Assembly (NCBI RefSeq): GCF_003865075.1
Contig: NZ_BHWB01000028.1
Span: 1-34,801 of the forward strand
Direction of reading: 5' to 3'
Origin: Bacteroides faecalis
GTDB lineage: Bacteria; Bacteroidota; Bacteroidia; Bacteroidales; Bacteroidaceae
Length of the DNA stretch: 34,801 bases
A model generated the notes under the pieces. The model worked only from the letters and a program-made list of their open reading frames with translations. It made no database searches and had not been told where the DNA came from. Of this stretch, positions 26,312 to 34,801 are shown in pieces; within the stretch, counting starts at the first letter, position 1; each line of letters starts with the position of its first letter. The translations under genes were made by a program, and so were the position numbers.

Positions 26312-26551
26312 TTAACGTGAGTTCGATATAAACTCAAAAAATAGTAGTTGCCCATCATTGGAAAAATTAAGTTCAATGGCGGGTTTCTTTTCAAAGAAAC
26401 AATATGCCGATATACTCTCCAATAAATTGGAAATGAGGATATTGAGCGAATCCTGCCTGGAATACTCAATCTGTACAATATTCTTCAATTCGTTATTGAC
26501 TGTCTTAATCGAGGCTCTTTTTCTAAGCAGTATTTTATGTGCTATACTCAT
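26312..26551 (-). CDS. Unrecognised 79-residue ORF, possible 3' remnant of a larger gene
   Basis: An ATG at 26551 opens a 79-residue frame (MSIAHKILLRKRASIKTVNN...FFEFISNSR) starting 29 bp after the stop of the GxGYxYP gene on the same strand. It is rich in Asn, Ser, Ile and Leu, without signal peptide or membrane helix. The last part (KKPAIELNFSNDGQLLFFEF) faintly resembles the end of the GHKL ATPase region of LytS-type histidine kinases, which would make it a decayed sensor fragment. That likeness is weak. An opposite-strand frame at 26358-26609 is less protein-like. Confidence 0.3.
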   Translation of the reverse strand: MSIAHKILLRKRASIKTVNNELKNIVQIEYSRQDSLNILISNLLESISAYCFFEKKPAIELNFSNDGQLLFFEFISNSR

Positions 26552-26579
26552 CAGAGAATTCTTCACGTTATTTAGTTTT

Positions 26580-28271
26580 CTAGTGGCGGGCACGTATCCG
26601 CCACAGTAATTCATTCATAGACACATTTTTCACCTGAGGAGACAATAAATGATTGGAAGCCTTACTTGCATTATATCCTTTGATGGGTAAGTCAGTGGCA
26701 TTTGCAGTATTACTAAAATCCGACCAAGCATGTATGATGGTCCATGATAATGGATTTTTTTTCTCTTTCTGCTTTGCTGCTTTTGCTGCATCCCGGTTGA
26801 TTAGGGAAGCTACATAATCCGGACCTCCGCATAACGGATTATGGAATAACCCCGACCAGATAGAGAATTTGGCGGTTACTATCGGAATCTCGATGTTCTC
26901 TTTGTTCTTCACCCAAACGATGTCACCACCCATATTATAAGGATTGTATTGGATAGCTATCATTCCTGTCATCCCTTCTATCTCCCTGGCATAGATTTCA
27001 TAGGCCTGACGTGCTTCTTTACTGAAAACGTCTTTGCAAATGAATCCGAATATTTTAATATTCAATTTTTGGAAGTGCCAGTTTATACGTCGGGCGAATT
27101 CGGTAAGAAGTTCTACACGATTGGGACGGTTCTTGGCAAATTCATCAGGATACTGATACCCACCGCCATATTCAATCACACTTGAGTTATCTTTCTTCAT
27201 CGACACAAAGCGGTTCCAGGTAGAAATACTGATTATTGACAGATTCACCGGGCAGAGTGTCCATGATACAGGAGAACGGTTCTTATCTTTGTTTCCATAA
27301 TATACAGGACTGTCGAGGAATTCTCCCATGGTCCATTGCATATTATCTCCATCGCTGATGACAAACGAATGAAAAGCAGAAGAATCTTTGAGGTTTATTT
27401 CATTAATACTTTTTTCATGTATGGGTAAAGGTTCCATTTTATCAGAAGCAGCCATGATTACAAGAAGATTGTGACACCAGTTGGAGGCTGTGTTGTAATG
27501 TCCCCAGCGAGTAATAGCTCCTGTATATTCATCTTCATTTCCACAATTCCAACCTAATATAGGTGACAATGGAGTTACCCATTCTAAGATTTGTTCTGAA
27601 AAATGTCCGGTGTCATAATACAGCATCAGTTTTTGGGCGATAGCAATGTCGCGGCAATTACTGACTTTAGGGTCGATACTTAGAGCGGAATTTCTGTTTA
27701 GCTGATCTTTGCATTGGGCGAAACATGTTTCCGGTGATTCGTTGCGTACGTCTTTCAGTTGTTTTAATCCGGTTTCCTTGATTCGTTCCTCTAAAGTTTC
27801 GTCTACGAGTATGCCTTGTAAAAGTCCCGCATATACAGTTGCTACATTGGAGGAGTAATTGATTCCTTCCCTTCGTGAATAGTTGTCCCCTTTCGAGGTG
27901 TCAGTTTTATAAAGTACATATCCTTTTACAATCTTTTTCTTCTTTAGATAGTGTAATAGTTCCCATACATTCATACGGGTAGGTTGAGTTATATTCAGGC
28001 TTGTTAGTGAACTTTTTAGAATTGCATCATATGAGGTATTATTAAATTCAATCCAAACCATTTCATTAAACCTGCCATTATTAACTGCTTGTCCGCATAA
28101 ACCGGACAAAGATTCCAGAAGCATACTTTCTGCTTGGTTAAGATTTTGCCTATTACATATGATGATCTTTTGAGGTGCTTTCTGTATAGGCCAACCGTGT
28201 CTGCCATTGTAAGCAGATAGTGTAATAGAGAGAAGTAAACAAATGAATGTTAATGGTAGCTTGGTTTTCAT
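26580..28271 (-). CDS. GxGYxYP-domain protein (putative glycan-active secreted protein)
   Basis: 563 residues with signal peptide (MKTKLPLTFICLLLSITLSA). The defining motif is intact: GGGYQYP at residues 369-375, preceded by Glu367. Other family-like stretches are FVISDGDNMQWTMGEF, with conserved acidic residues, and GWNCGNEDEYTGAITRWGHY. GxGYxYP proteins are regarded as putative glycoside hydrolases or glycan-active proteins, but I know of no established activity for the family. It lies 205 bp downstream of the GH38 gene on the same strand. That gap holds a long palindrome, so expression may be attenuated or driven separately. Acidic residues in the two motif regions would be the first catalytic candidates. 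Confidence 0.88.
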   Translation of the reverse strand: MKTKLPLTFICLLLSITLSAYNGRHGWPIQKAPQKIIICNRQNLNQAESMLLESLSGLCGQAVNNGRFNEMVWIEFNNTSYDAILKSSLTSLNITQPTRMNVWELLHYLKKKKIVKGYVLYKTDTSKGDNYSRREGINYSSNVATVYAGLLQGILVDETLEERIKETGLKQLKDVRNESPETCFAQCKDQLNRNSALSIDPKVSNCRDIAIAQKLMLYYDTGHFSEQILEWVTPLSPILGWNCGNEDEYTGAITRWGHYNTASNWCHNLLVIMAASDKMEPLPIHEKSINEINLKDSSAFHSFVISDGDNMQWTMGEFLDSPVYYGNKDKNRSPVSWTLCPVNLSIISISTWNRFVSMKKDNSSVIEYGGGYQYPDEFAKNRPNRVELLTEFARRINWHFQKLNIKIFGFICKDVFSKEARQAYEIYAREIEGMTGMIAIQYNPYNMGGDIVWVKNKENIEIPIVTAKFSIWSGLFHNPLCGGPDYVASLINRDAAKAAKQKEKKNPLSWTIIHAWSDFSNTANATDLPIKGYNASKASNHLLSPQVKNVSMNELLWRIRARH

Positions 28272-28310
28272 GATTGAGAGGTTTGGAAAGTTATTTTCAC
28301 TTTATAATTC

Positions 28311-28468
28311 AACTTTTGCAAGTGCTTTTCTGAGGCTTCGGAGGGCTATTGATTACTTGTTTGTAGGGTATTAATAGCTAATTAAGTAGACTATTAATAG
28401 CCTACAGATTGTTTATTAATACTCTGGAAGCAGGTCTGTTTATACCTAAAAAGCCACTTGCAAAAGTT
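28311..28468. repeat. 158-bp nested palindrome with A/T boxes every 22-23 bp
   Basis: Outer arms AACTTTTGCAAGTG (28311-28324) and CACTTGCAAAAGTT (28455-28468) are perfect 14-bp inverted repeats. Inner arms GTAGGGTATTAATAG (28363-28377) and CTATTAATAGCCTAC (28391-28405) match at 14 of 15. A middle pair (GCTTC...ATTGATTA with TTATTAATA...GGAAGC) also matches partly, so the whole element can fold back. TATTRATW boxes start at 28347, 28369, 28392 and 28414, with a weak fifth near 28437. It fills the gap between the GH38 stop and the GxGYxYP start. It could be a terminator/attenuator, a regulator-binding array or a MITE-like insertion. Confidence 0.6.
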
Positions 28469-28476
28469 TAGTTTCT

Positions 28477-31400
28477 TTATTTTTTAGTTTCTAATGGTAA
28501 TGCGCGCATTTCATTGGCGGCACTAACATCATCCAAATAATTGTCAGACAATGTAATGGCAAATACAGCGATATTATCATCCTTTGGGAGTATGAGAGTT
28601 TGGGCTTCTTTTGGAAGTTCGATGCCAAACTTATACATATATGTATAGATGTAAGTATCATTGCCTTTCTCTGTATGACGGTGTGAACCAATGTATGCAG
28701 GTGTGGCATTGCGGATATAACCGTCGCTTATTCCCTTGTGCCCCCATTGTCCATAGAACCCTGAATAATAAGGGACCTCGAATTCATACGATTGGTCGCC
28801 GACAATGAATGTCGCCTGACGATCTTTGTCAGTCGAAGTAGCCAGAATATAGAGTTTCTTTCCTGCGGCCTCTTTAGGTAATTGAATAGTGTCTCCTTTA
28901 CATTTGAGAACATTTTTAGTTTCGTGCTTACCAATATTGAAAGGAATATTGTCACAAGTCACTTGATTACCGATCAATTCAGCGGCAAAACTGTTTCCTT
29001 TCTTATCAAAAGAAACCGTATAGCCGAAGTTCTCAGGTGTGAAAGCCTTACTGTTAAATGCTAATTGGATAGGAATATTCTGTATAGGAGTTGCTTTCAC
29101 ATTTCCTTTCTTCAGGCGGACAGCGAATGTTCTTGGTTGGTAGGAAGCCATATTGAAACAGAGTTTATTGTCGTGGATGGTGGCTTTGCCTATCTTCTCC
29201 TCGATACCATTTGTTTCATAAGCTGATTCAATAGTGGCGGGGAAAGTTACTTCTACGTTTTGTGCCGTTTTCCCTTGCATTTCATAAAAGCGGATCATGT
29301 ACATATCGCTTTCCTCACCTTTTTTTAGTGAACGGATTACTACTTGCGGTGTATTCACTTTTGCGAAAGAATATTCGCGTCCTAGTGCACCTTTGTGCTT
29401 CGGGGTATTAAATACAGCTAGGCGGCTGTTCAATGATTCTGCCAAATGGCTGATACCCGCTTGTAACGGTTCATTCTGATGGCCTACGATAGAATAAGTA
29501 AACGTATGGTGCCCGAAATCCTGCTGTTCCTGATATTTATATCTGTCTTTGCTGGTAGGAGCATGGAATAAAGTAAGACGTAATGTATTGTCATTCGGTT
29601 TGTCCCATCCATATTTACAGTCATTAAGGATGGCTACCCCATAACTGTTATCGGGAGCAGTAATATCTGCCCACTGCTGGGCATATACTTCATAAGCAGT
29701 ATTGGTATTATTTTTACGTTTTACCGTTCCAATACCCAGATCGTAAACAGCTTCCTGATTTCTTATGTTCATAGGGAACTCTGCTTTCAACACAGCATCT
29801 TTTGTAGACCAATCTACTTCGTTGATGATATCAATACGTTCATCATTTGCTCCTTCGCTTATGCGAATGTATTGTACGAATTTGGAAGTGTTGTAGCTGC
29901 GTTCTACGCGAAGAGCTGCATATGATGGTCCTTGTTCTGCAATACTGATTTTCGCCTCTCCGGAAATTTCGGTTCCCGGTTTGTCAATGACTTTCTTTTG
30001 AATTTCCCACGCTGGCCATTCTGTTGATTCATTTTCCAAAAAGAGTGCCAGTCGGAATGCTTTACCCGGTTCAACTAATTGTTGATCAGTACGTTTATCT
30101 ATAATCGAAGTAATGTCGCCATTAGCGTTCAGAGTCAGTTTGTAGACGCTGTTTTCCAATGTATTCTGAGTTGCTTTCAATGAAGAACGTTTGCTCTTCT
30201 TTCCAAAACGGACATCGTAAACAGAACAGCTGAGAGGGGCCAAGGAAGCACTGAAAGCAATGTGTGCTTTCCCGTCTTTCCAATCGACGAGTTGTGCAAG
30301 AACTTCTTTTCCGTTAGCGTCGAACACTTGTACTCCCGCAGGTTTCTTCGGGGAGTCAATATAGGCTTCTGCCAGCTCTTTTCGTTGTGCTGCCATTGCA
30401 TTATAAACGATAATAGCGTTTCCTTTTACTCTTGTATCCATACACGAAGCTAGCGAGCCTACTCCCGTACGAATGATATCATTAAATTGTGTTTGTGAAA
30501 TTAACTCGTCGTTCCATGAGTATGTATAAGCTTTCGGCAGACTGGTCCCTGTAAGATCATCGTGGAATTGATGCCAGATAAATCTGCGCCATGCGTCTGT
30601 TAACGTATTTGCGGGATATGTTATTCCGTCAATGTAGTCTGCCATTACAGATACTTTTTCTGCCGCGTCACCTAACTGTTCGTTACGGCGGTTATAGAGT
30701 TTCATAGCGGCTTGCGAGGTATAACATCCTGTGGCATGTATATCCATTAGCAATTCTCCGTCATATACGGGGAGTTCGGGATGCTTGTCGAAAGGTAGAT
30801 AGTCCTTGTATAATTGGTCGGAAGTAGCGCTGATGATTTCAACTTCTCCTTCTCCTTTGACTCCTTTTTCAATGGAGATAGCCGAATTGATATTGGCGGA
30901 ACCACCACGATCACCTGTGCCATAGTAACGGTAAATTGTATGGTTGGTACTACTTTTAGCCGTATTTTTCAGGTCATTATCTTTACTGATGTCTCCTCCA
31001 TCCCATTCGTGGACATAATTCTTTCCGTTCAAGGCTGCCATGATGCGCGAACCGTCTACACCTTGCCATAATCCTATGTTAAATGGCATCTTAGACTTGC
31101 CGTGCATGTTATTGTGTCTCCATTGCAGTTTTTGCGTGGAGAAACCGATGAGACCGCAATGAGCTGCAACTGTTGGCAATGTATAACTGAATCCGAAACA
31201 GTCAGGTAAGAAGATATCGGTGGATTTGAGACCAAATTCTTTTTTATAGAATTGTTGTCCTAACAGGATATTGCGGAAGAATGATTCCGGTGACGGTATA
31301 TTCGTGTCGTTTGCGTCCCACGAGCTGCCGGATACGTGCCAACGTCCTTCTTTAATATACTTTTTCACCAACTCATATTCCATAGGATAATATTCCTTGA

Positions 31401-31644
31401 TCCAATTATACTTTACCCCTCCTTCGAAATTAAATACATAATTAGGGTAGTGTTTGAATAAATAGAAGTTGCGTACCAATGTGTGTCTGAGATATTCGTT
31501 GATGGTAGTCTGTACATCCCAGTTCCATTGAGTATCCAGATGGGCATTCGACACGATATACGCTTTATACTTCTTTTGAGCGTGCGCCGGATTAAGTCCG
31601 GTCACAGCCAGAAGTAAAGCTAAAAGAATGATTCTTTTCTTCAT
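28477..31644 (-). CDS. GH38 alpha-mannosidase
   Basis: 1055 residues with signal peptide (MKKRIILLALLLAVTGLNPAHA), so periplasmic or envelope. The N-terminal catalytic domain starts with SNAHLDTQWNWD (zinc ligands His35 and Asp37). The nucleophile region is FLPDCFGFSYTLPT (Asp148), and HQFHDDLTGTS supplies further active-site residues. The long C-terminal beta-rich part (about 480-1055) is usual for the family. GH38 enzymes are retaining alpha-mannosidases that trim alpha-linked mannose from N-glycans and mannans. It starts 35 bp after the GH3 stop, so both are probably in one operon. No lipobox is evident. Confidence 0.93.
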   Translation of the reverse strand: MKKRIILLALLLAVTGLNPAHAQKKYKAYIVSNAHLDTQWNWDVQTTINEYLRHTLVRNFYLFKHYPNYVFNFEGGVKYNWIKEYYPMEYELVKKYIKEGRWHVSGSSWDANDTNIPSPESFFRNILLGQQFYKKEFGLKSTDIFLPDCFGFSYTLPTVAAHCGLIGFSTQKLQWRHNNMHGKSKMPFNIGLWQGVDGSRIMAALNGKNYVHEWDGGDISKDNDLKNTAKSSTNHTIYRYYGTGDRGGSANINSAISIEKGVKGEGEVEIISATSDQLYKDYLPFDKHPELPVYDGELLMDIHATGCYTSQAAMKLYNRRNEQLGDAAEKVSVMADYIDGITYPANTLTDAWRRFIWHQFHDDLTGTSLPKAYTYSWNDELISQTQFNDIIRTGVGSLASCMDTRVKGNAIIVYNAMAAQRKELAEAYIDSPKKPAGVQVFDANGKEVLAQLVDWKDGKAHIAFSASLAPLSCSVYDVRFGKKSKRSSLKATQNTLENSVYKLTLNANGDITSIIDKRTDQQLVEPGKAFRLALFLENESTEWPAWEIQKKVIDKPGTEISGEAKISIAEQGPSYAALRVERSYNTSKFVQYIRISEGANDERIDIINEVDWSTKDAVLKAEFPMNIRNQEAVYDLGIGTVKRKNNTNTAYEVYAQQWADITAPDNSYGVAILNDCKYGWDKPNDNTLRLTLFHAPTSKDRYKYQEQQDFGHHTFTYSIVGHQNEPLQAGISHLAESLNSRLAVFNTPKHKGALGREYSFAKVNTPQVVIRSLKKGEESDMYMIRFYEMQGKTAQNVEVTFPATIESAYETNGIEEKIGKATIHDNKLCFNMASYQPRTFAVRLKKGNVKATPIQNIPIQLAFNSKAFTPENFGYTVSFDKKGNSFAAELIGNQVTCDNIPFNIGKHETKNVLKCKGDTIQLPKEAAGKKLYILATSTDKDRQATFIVGDQSYEFEVPYYSGFYGQWGHKGISDGYIRNATPAYIGSHRHTEKGNDTYIYTYMYKFGIELPKEAQTLILPKDDNIAVFAITLSDNYLDDVSAANEMRALPLETKK

Positions 31645-31679
31645 GTGTTTCAGATTGTTTCTTTGTTTATTATATTGAT

Positions 31680-34052
31680 TTACCTATTGATTTTGAACTT
31701 ACCTTCCAGTTTGATATCCTTTGAAGAGGCACCGACCATTACTTTAAACGTTCCGGGCTCTACCTGAAACTTCATGTTCTTATCCCAGATAGCGAGATCT
31801 TGCGGACGTAACGTGAATGTTATTTCTTTCTCCTCACCCGGTTGCAACGTTATACGCTCGAATCCTCTGAGTACTTTCACATACGTTGTCACACTGCTGA
31901 CTTCGTCTCTTAGATAAAGTTGCACAACTTCGTCACCGGCTCTTTTTCCTGTATTCTTCACCGTACAACTCACTTTCACGTCTCCCAATACTCCCTGTTG
32001 TTCTGGGGATATCTTGAGGTTACTGTATCCGAAAGTCGTGTAGCTCAGCCCATGTCCGAATGGGAATAACGCACCGGTCACCGATGTTCCGCAACCGCTA
32101 TCCGAACCCGGTTTGAAAGGGAAAGCAAAAGGTATTTGTCCCACTGATTTCGGAAAAGTTACGGATAACCTGCCTCCCGGATTGTTATCTCCAAAAATAG
32201 TTTCTGCAACTGCCTGACCACAAAATTCCCCCGGGAACCAGGCATGAAGGATAGCGGGTACATATTTCTTTGCATAATTAATGCTGGAAGCACGACCGTC
32301 GATCATGACCAATATAACCGGTTTGCCCAATTGGCATATGGCTTTCAACAGTTCTTCCTGTCTACCTGGCAAGTTAAGGCTGGTACGGGACCGTTCTTCA
32401 CGTACCGTTACTTCGCTGCCTCCCAGTACCATGATCACCACTTCAGCTTTCTTTGCTGCGGCAATAGCCTCATCCATCATCTGTTGTTCTTTCGGTGTTA
32501 TATCAAAAGGAAGAACTTCACTTTCCGGGAAATTCGGATCTACAATCTCACATCCTTTTTTATAGATGACCTTAGCTCCTGGCAAAGCTTCCTTAATTCC
32601 TTTATAAACAGTCTTGATAGGAGCATTGGCAGGTCCGTAACGGCAGATAAGCTCTTTCTGCTCATCTGCGTTGGGACCGATCACCGCAACAGATTTCAAT
32701 GTTTTCTGAAGAGGCAATAAGTTATCCTGATTTTTTAAAAGTACAATAGATTGACGGGCCGCTTCGAGTGATACAGTCTGGTGTTCTTTACTATGTACTA
32801 CCTTCTCCGCCAGTTTGCCGTCTCCTCGGTAAGGATTATCGAATAAACCTAACCAGAACTTGACATATAGAATTTCGCTTACACGTTGGTCGATGGTAGC
32901 CTGGGATACTTTACCCTTCCCGATAGCACTTCGCAAAGGTTTGATAAAGCCTGCAGGAGAACTGAAATTGGTGCGAACATTTAAACCCGCATTGACTGAT
33001 TGCACAACGGCTTCTTCGGCATTCTCGGCTACATTATGTTTGCCGGAAATGAATTCCACCGCATCACTGTCGGAAACAACGTATCCTTTGAATCCCCATT
33101 CGTGACGTAATATCTCGGTAAGAAACCGGTGGCTGCCTGTGATTGGCTCACCGTCGTAATCATTGTAAGAACTCATCACTCCTAATGCTCCTGCCTCTTG
33201 AAAAGCTACCCGGAAAGGTTCGAGATAGAGTGTGCGCATTTCACGTGGGGCTACGTGCGGATCGGTACGAGTACCACCATCACGTCCCCCTACGGGGATA
33301 CTGTATACGGCAAAGTGCTTGGGAGTAGCTACCAATCTATGTTTCTGCAAACTCTCAATCATCTGTTTACCTAACTGACCTACCAGATAAGGATCTTCCC
33401 CGTAGCATTCTACTGCTCGTCCCCAACGGGGATCTTGTGCTACGTCCAGAATGGGCGAATATATATTGGTATATCCCAGGACAGTAGCTTCCGTTGCTTC
33501 CACCTCACCAATACGAGCAATCAATTCTTTGTTCCAGGTGCTTCCCTGACCACATTGGGCAGGGAAGAAAGTGGCTTTTTCGTGACAAACTCCACGGATA
33601 CCTTCATTTGTGAAGTCTACCGGTATTCCCAACCGGGTTTCCTCTACAAACCATCGTTGGATATCGTGTTTGGCTTTTACGTGTTTGGCATACGGAAATG
33701 CGTACTCTGAGCCGAATTTCCCCAATCCGTTATGTTCCTCATCTATATTACCAATACCGTCTTTCCATATTTCCGATTTCCATTTATCAGTAGGTAATGC
33801 ATCGGCAAGTACACGCCCGGAGCCATAGAGAGTGGCCATCTGGCAAGTTTTCTCATCCATGTTCATTTGGCTTAGCAGGTCTTTGACGCGTGCTTCAATG
33901 GGTGCTGACGGATCTTCATATACATCCATCCGACCGTTCTTGTTGAAGTCAATCCAACCTTTGTGGTAGATGCCATCTTTTGAATCGGCCTGAGTAATCA
34001 TTGGGACAGCCAGCAGACAACTTAGTAATGTTAGTTTCAGTTGTATTTTCAT
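31680..34052 (-). CDS. GH3 beta-glycosidase (beta-glucosidase/xylosidase-like)
   Basis: 790 residues with signal peptide (about 1-22). An EF-hand-like loop, DFNKNGRMDVYE (residues 35-46), precedes the GH3 TIM barrel (about 50-400), which contains HRLVATPKHFAVYS and GYVVSDSDAV with the nucleophile Asp328. The second alpha/beta domain (about 440-670) has VIMVLGGSEVTVREERSRT, a likely acid/base region. A fibronectin-III-like domain (about 700-785, GDEVVQLYLRDEVSSVTTYV) ends the protein. This domain order is that of common Bacteroides GH3 beta-glucosidases and xylosidases; substrate preference cannot be settled here. The EF-hand-like segment suggests calcium binding near the mature N-terminus. 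It is co-directional with GH38 and the partial gene upstream, with 35- and 30-bp gaps. Confidence 0.92.
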   Translation of the reverse strand: MKIQLKLTLLSCLLAVPMITQADSKDGIYHKGWIDFNKNGRMDVYEDPSAPIEARVKDLLSQMNMDEKTCQMATLYGSGRVLADALPTDKWKSEIWKDGIGNIDEEHNGLGKFGSEYAFPYAKHVKAKHDIQRWFVEETRLGIPVDFTNEGIRGVCHEKATFFPAQCGQGSTWNKELIARIGEVEATEATVLGYTNIYSPILDVAQDPRWGRAVECYGEDPYLVGQLGKQMIESLQKHRLVATPKHFAVYSIPVGGRDGGTRTDPHVAPREMRTLYLEPFRVAFQEAGALGVMSSYNDYDGEPITGSHRFLTEILRHEWGFKGYVVSDSDAVEFISGKHNVAENAEEAVVQSVNAGLNVRTNFSSPAGFIKPLRSAIGKGKVSQATIDQRVSEILYVKFWLGLFDNPYRGDGKLAEKVVHSKEHQTVSLEAARQSIVLLKNQDNLLPLQKTLKSVAVIGPNADEQKELICRYGPANAPIKTVYKGIKEALPGAKVIYKKGCEIVDPNFPESEVLPFDITPKEQQMMDEAIAAAKKAEVVIMVLGGSEVTVREERSRTSLNLPGRQEELLKAICQLGKPVILVMIDGRASSINYAKKYVPAILHAWFPGEFCGQAVAETIFGDNNPGGRLSVTFPKSVGQIPFAFPFKPGSDSGCGTSVTGALFPFGHGLSYTTFGYSNLKISPEQQGVLGDVKVSCTVKNTGKRAGDEVVQLYLRDEVSSVTTYVKVLRGFERITLQPGEEKEITFTLRPQDLAIWDKNMKFQVEPGTFKVMVGASSKDIKLEGKFKINR

Positions 34053-34082
34053 TCTTCTTTTTTTAATGATATTAGAATTAAA

Positions 34083-34801
34083 TTATTCTTTATCTACTAC
34101 AACGTTTGGATACTCACTTCTCAACACATTTCTTATCAGTGTGTGTGTGCCTTCAAAAACCAGTTTACGGTTGTCTAACGGGTTTTTATATTTATACTGC
34201 AGATCCAATATACTGGTCTCTATATAATAACGGGTATCTGTAGCGTGATTCTCATACTTTCTGGTAATGGTAGCTTTGACTGGTTCCAGTCCCAGTTTAC
34301 CACTTGGATCTGTTATAGTGATCTTTTCATTTTCATTGAAGGATACATTCAAAATGTACTTTTTATAAGTTGCCGGATCGGTTTCGGAAGTTACATTTCC
34401 GGCATACATGAAGCAAGAATTTTGTGATATAGCATACAATATGGCGGCACCTGTAGCTGTGTTTTGCCCTGTTGCTTCGATTGTCATTTTGCCATTACCG
34501 GAGTATGTTCCGCTGAATTTGTTCGTAAACTTGATGTTGGCCAGGAGTTTACTGTACTTGCCCGGACCTATCAGCTCTCCTGTAGAAGAAGATATTTTGA
34601 TAGGCAGTACATAATTCTCATAGATATTTTCAATTTGGTTTAAATCTATATGTATACGTGCTGTAGTCTTGAACTCTCCGGCAGGGATTGTGTAAGATTC
34701 TTTATCGAAAGTGTAACAGTTGGTTGGCAGTTCCGGGAAATACATTTCAGTCTGAAACTTATACCGGTCGAAATTATACGCTTCCAATGTGTCAGGATCA
34801 T
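34083..34801 (-). CDS. DUF1735/DUF4361-type surface glycan-binding protein, partial (5' end off the right edge)
   Basis: The frame is open to the window edge, so the N-terminus is missing; about 238 residues are visible. The first part (FPELPTNCYTFDKESYTIPA, then ARIHIDLNQIENIYENYVLP) fits the end of a DUF1735 (BT_3987-like N-terminal) domain. The rest, with GTYSGNGKMT and the closing NPLDNRKLVFEGTHTLIRN, fits DUF4361. Such proteins are usually surface lipoproteins encoded beside SusC/SusD pairs and thought to bind glycan. It is 30 bp upstream of the GH3 gene and probably in the same operon. The expected SusC/SusD-like genes would lie outside the window. Confidence 0.75.
   Translation of the reverse strand, partial: DPDTLEAYNFDRYKFQTEMYFPELPTNCYTFDKESYTIPAGEFKTTARIHIDLNQIENIYENYVLPIKISSSTGELIGPGKYSKLLANIKFTNKFSGTYSGNGKMTIEATGQNTATGAAILYAISQNSCFMYAGNVTSETDPATYKKYILNVSFNENEKITITDPSGKLGLEPVKATITRKYENHATDTRYYIETSILDLQYKYKNPLDNRKLVFEGTHTLIRNVLRSEYPNVVVDKE

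Noticed and set aside
26358..26609. 83-residue plus-strand ORF with a hydrophobic C-terminus
   Set aside because: It overlaps the end of the GxGYxYP gene and the minus-strand ORF, and hydrophobic composition alone is weak evidence.
28347..28447. Regularly spaced boxes as a mini CRISPR array
   Set aside because: Repeats are only about 8 bp and A/T-rich, the interval between box starts is 22-23 bp, and no cas genes are present.

Overview
The window looks like a chromosomal segment of a gut Bacteroides species. This rests on TAnnTTTG -7 promoter boxes, a surface-lipoprotein signal (Cys followed by SDDDD), GH2/GH38/GH3/GxGYxYP/DUF1735 proteins typical of polysaccharide utilisation loci (PULs), an S46 dipeptidyl peptidase, and a moderate to low G+C. 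No rRNA, tRNA or CRISPR array was seen.

Region 1 (1-7566) is a tandem array of three broken Rhs/YD-repeat cassettes on the + strand. Each has a conserved core ending in the WYDYGARHYDAAIGRWH signature, then a different AT-rich C-terminal tip (candidate toxin), then a candidate immunity gene. Cassette 1 carries a GIY-YIG nuclease-like tip, with a frameshifted immunity-like gene after a TAA-t-ATG junction. Cassette 2 carries an unrecognised tip and an intact, exported partner gene. Cassette 3 lost 928 bp between two Tyr-Asp repeats and keeps only remnants of tip and partner. Cassettes 2 and 3 both begin at the same 12-bp perfect hairpin. None has a signal peptide or complete N-terminus, so I read them as silent 'orphan' tip cassettes, whose full-length Rhs gene would lie off the left edge. 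The region is dense in single-base frameshifts while the following 27 kb has none, so either true decay or an assembly/polishing problem must be considered.

Region 2 (7618-9890) is one transcription unit with promoter and strong terminator. It encodes a predicted surface lipoprotein with two tandem discoidin-like domains and a calpain-family (C2) cysteine protease domain with an apparently complete active site.

Region 3 (9925-14640) is a housekeeping operon: ruvB, a secreted alpha/beta hydrolase, a polysaccharide flippase-like protein and a DUF389 membrane protein. A REP-like repeat follows (14761-14838).

Region 4 (14871-19484) holds two secreted peptidases in tandem, a DPP7-type S46 dipeptidyl peptidase and an S41 peptidase, closed by a bidirectional terminator.

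Region 5 (19583-25952) is a divergent pair of GH2 genes. The leftward one lacks the Asn-Glu that should provide the general acid/base. The rightward one is a 1419-residue LacZ-type beta-galactosidase with a chitobiase-type domain and two F5/8C domains.

Region 6 (26163-34801) is mostly leftward and looks like the downstream half of a PUL: a truncated DUF1735/DUF4361-type surface protein, GH3, GH38 alpha-mannosidase, then GxGYxYP. A 158-bp palindromic intergenic element carrying A/T boxes every 22-23 bp precedes the GxGYxYP gene. A related box array, a tiny NVEALA-like ORF and a fragment of unknown origin lie between the PUL and the beta-galactosidase gene. SusC/SusD-like genes would be expected beyond the right edge.
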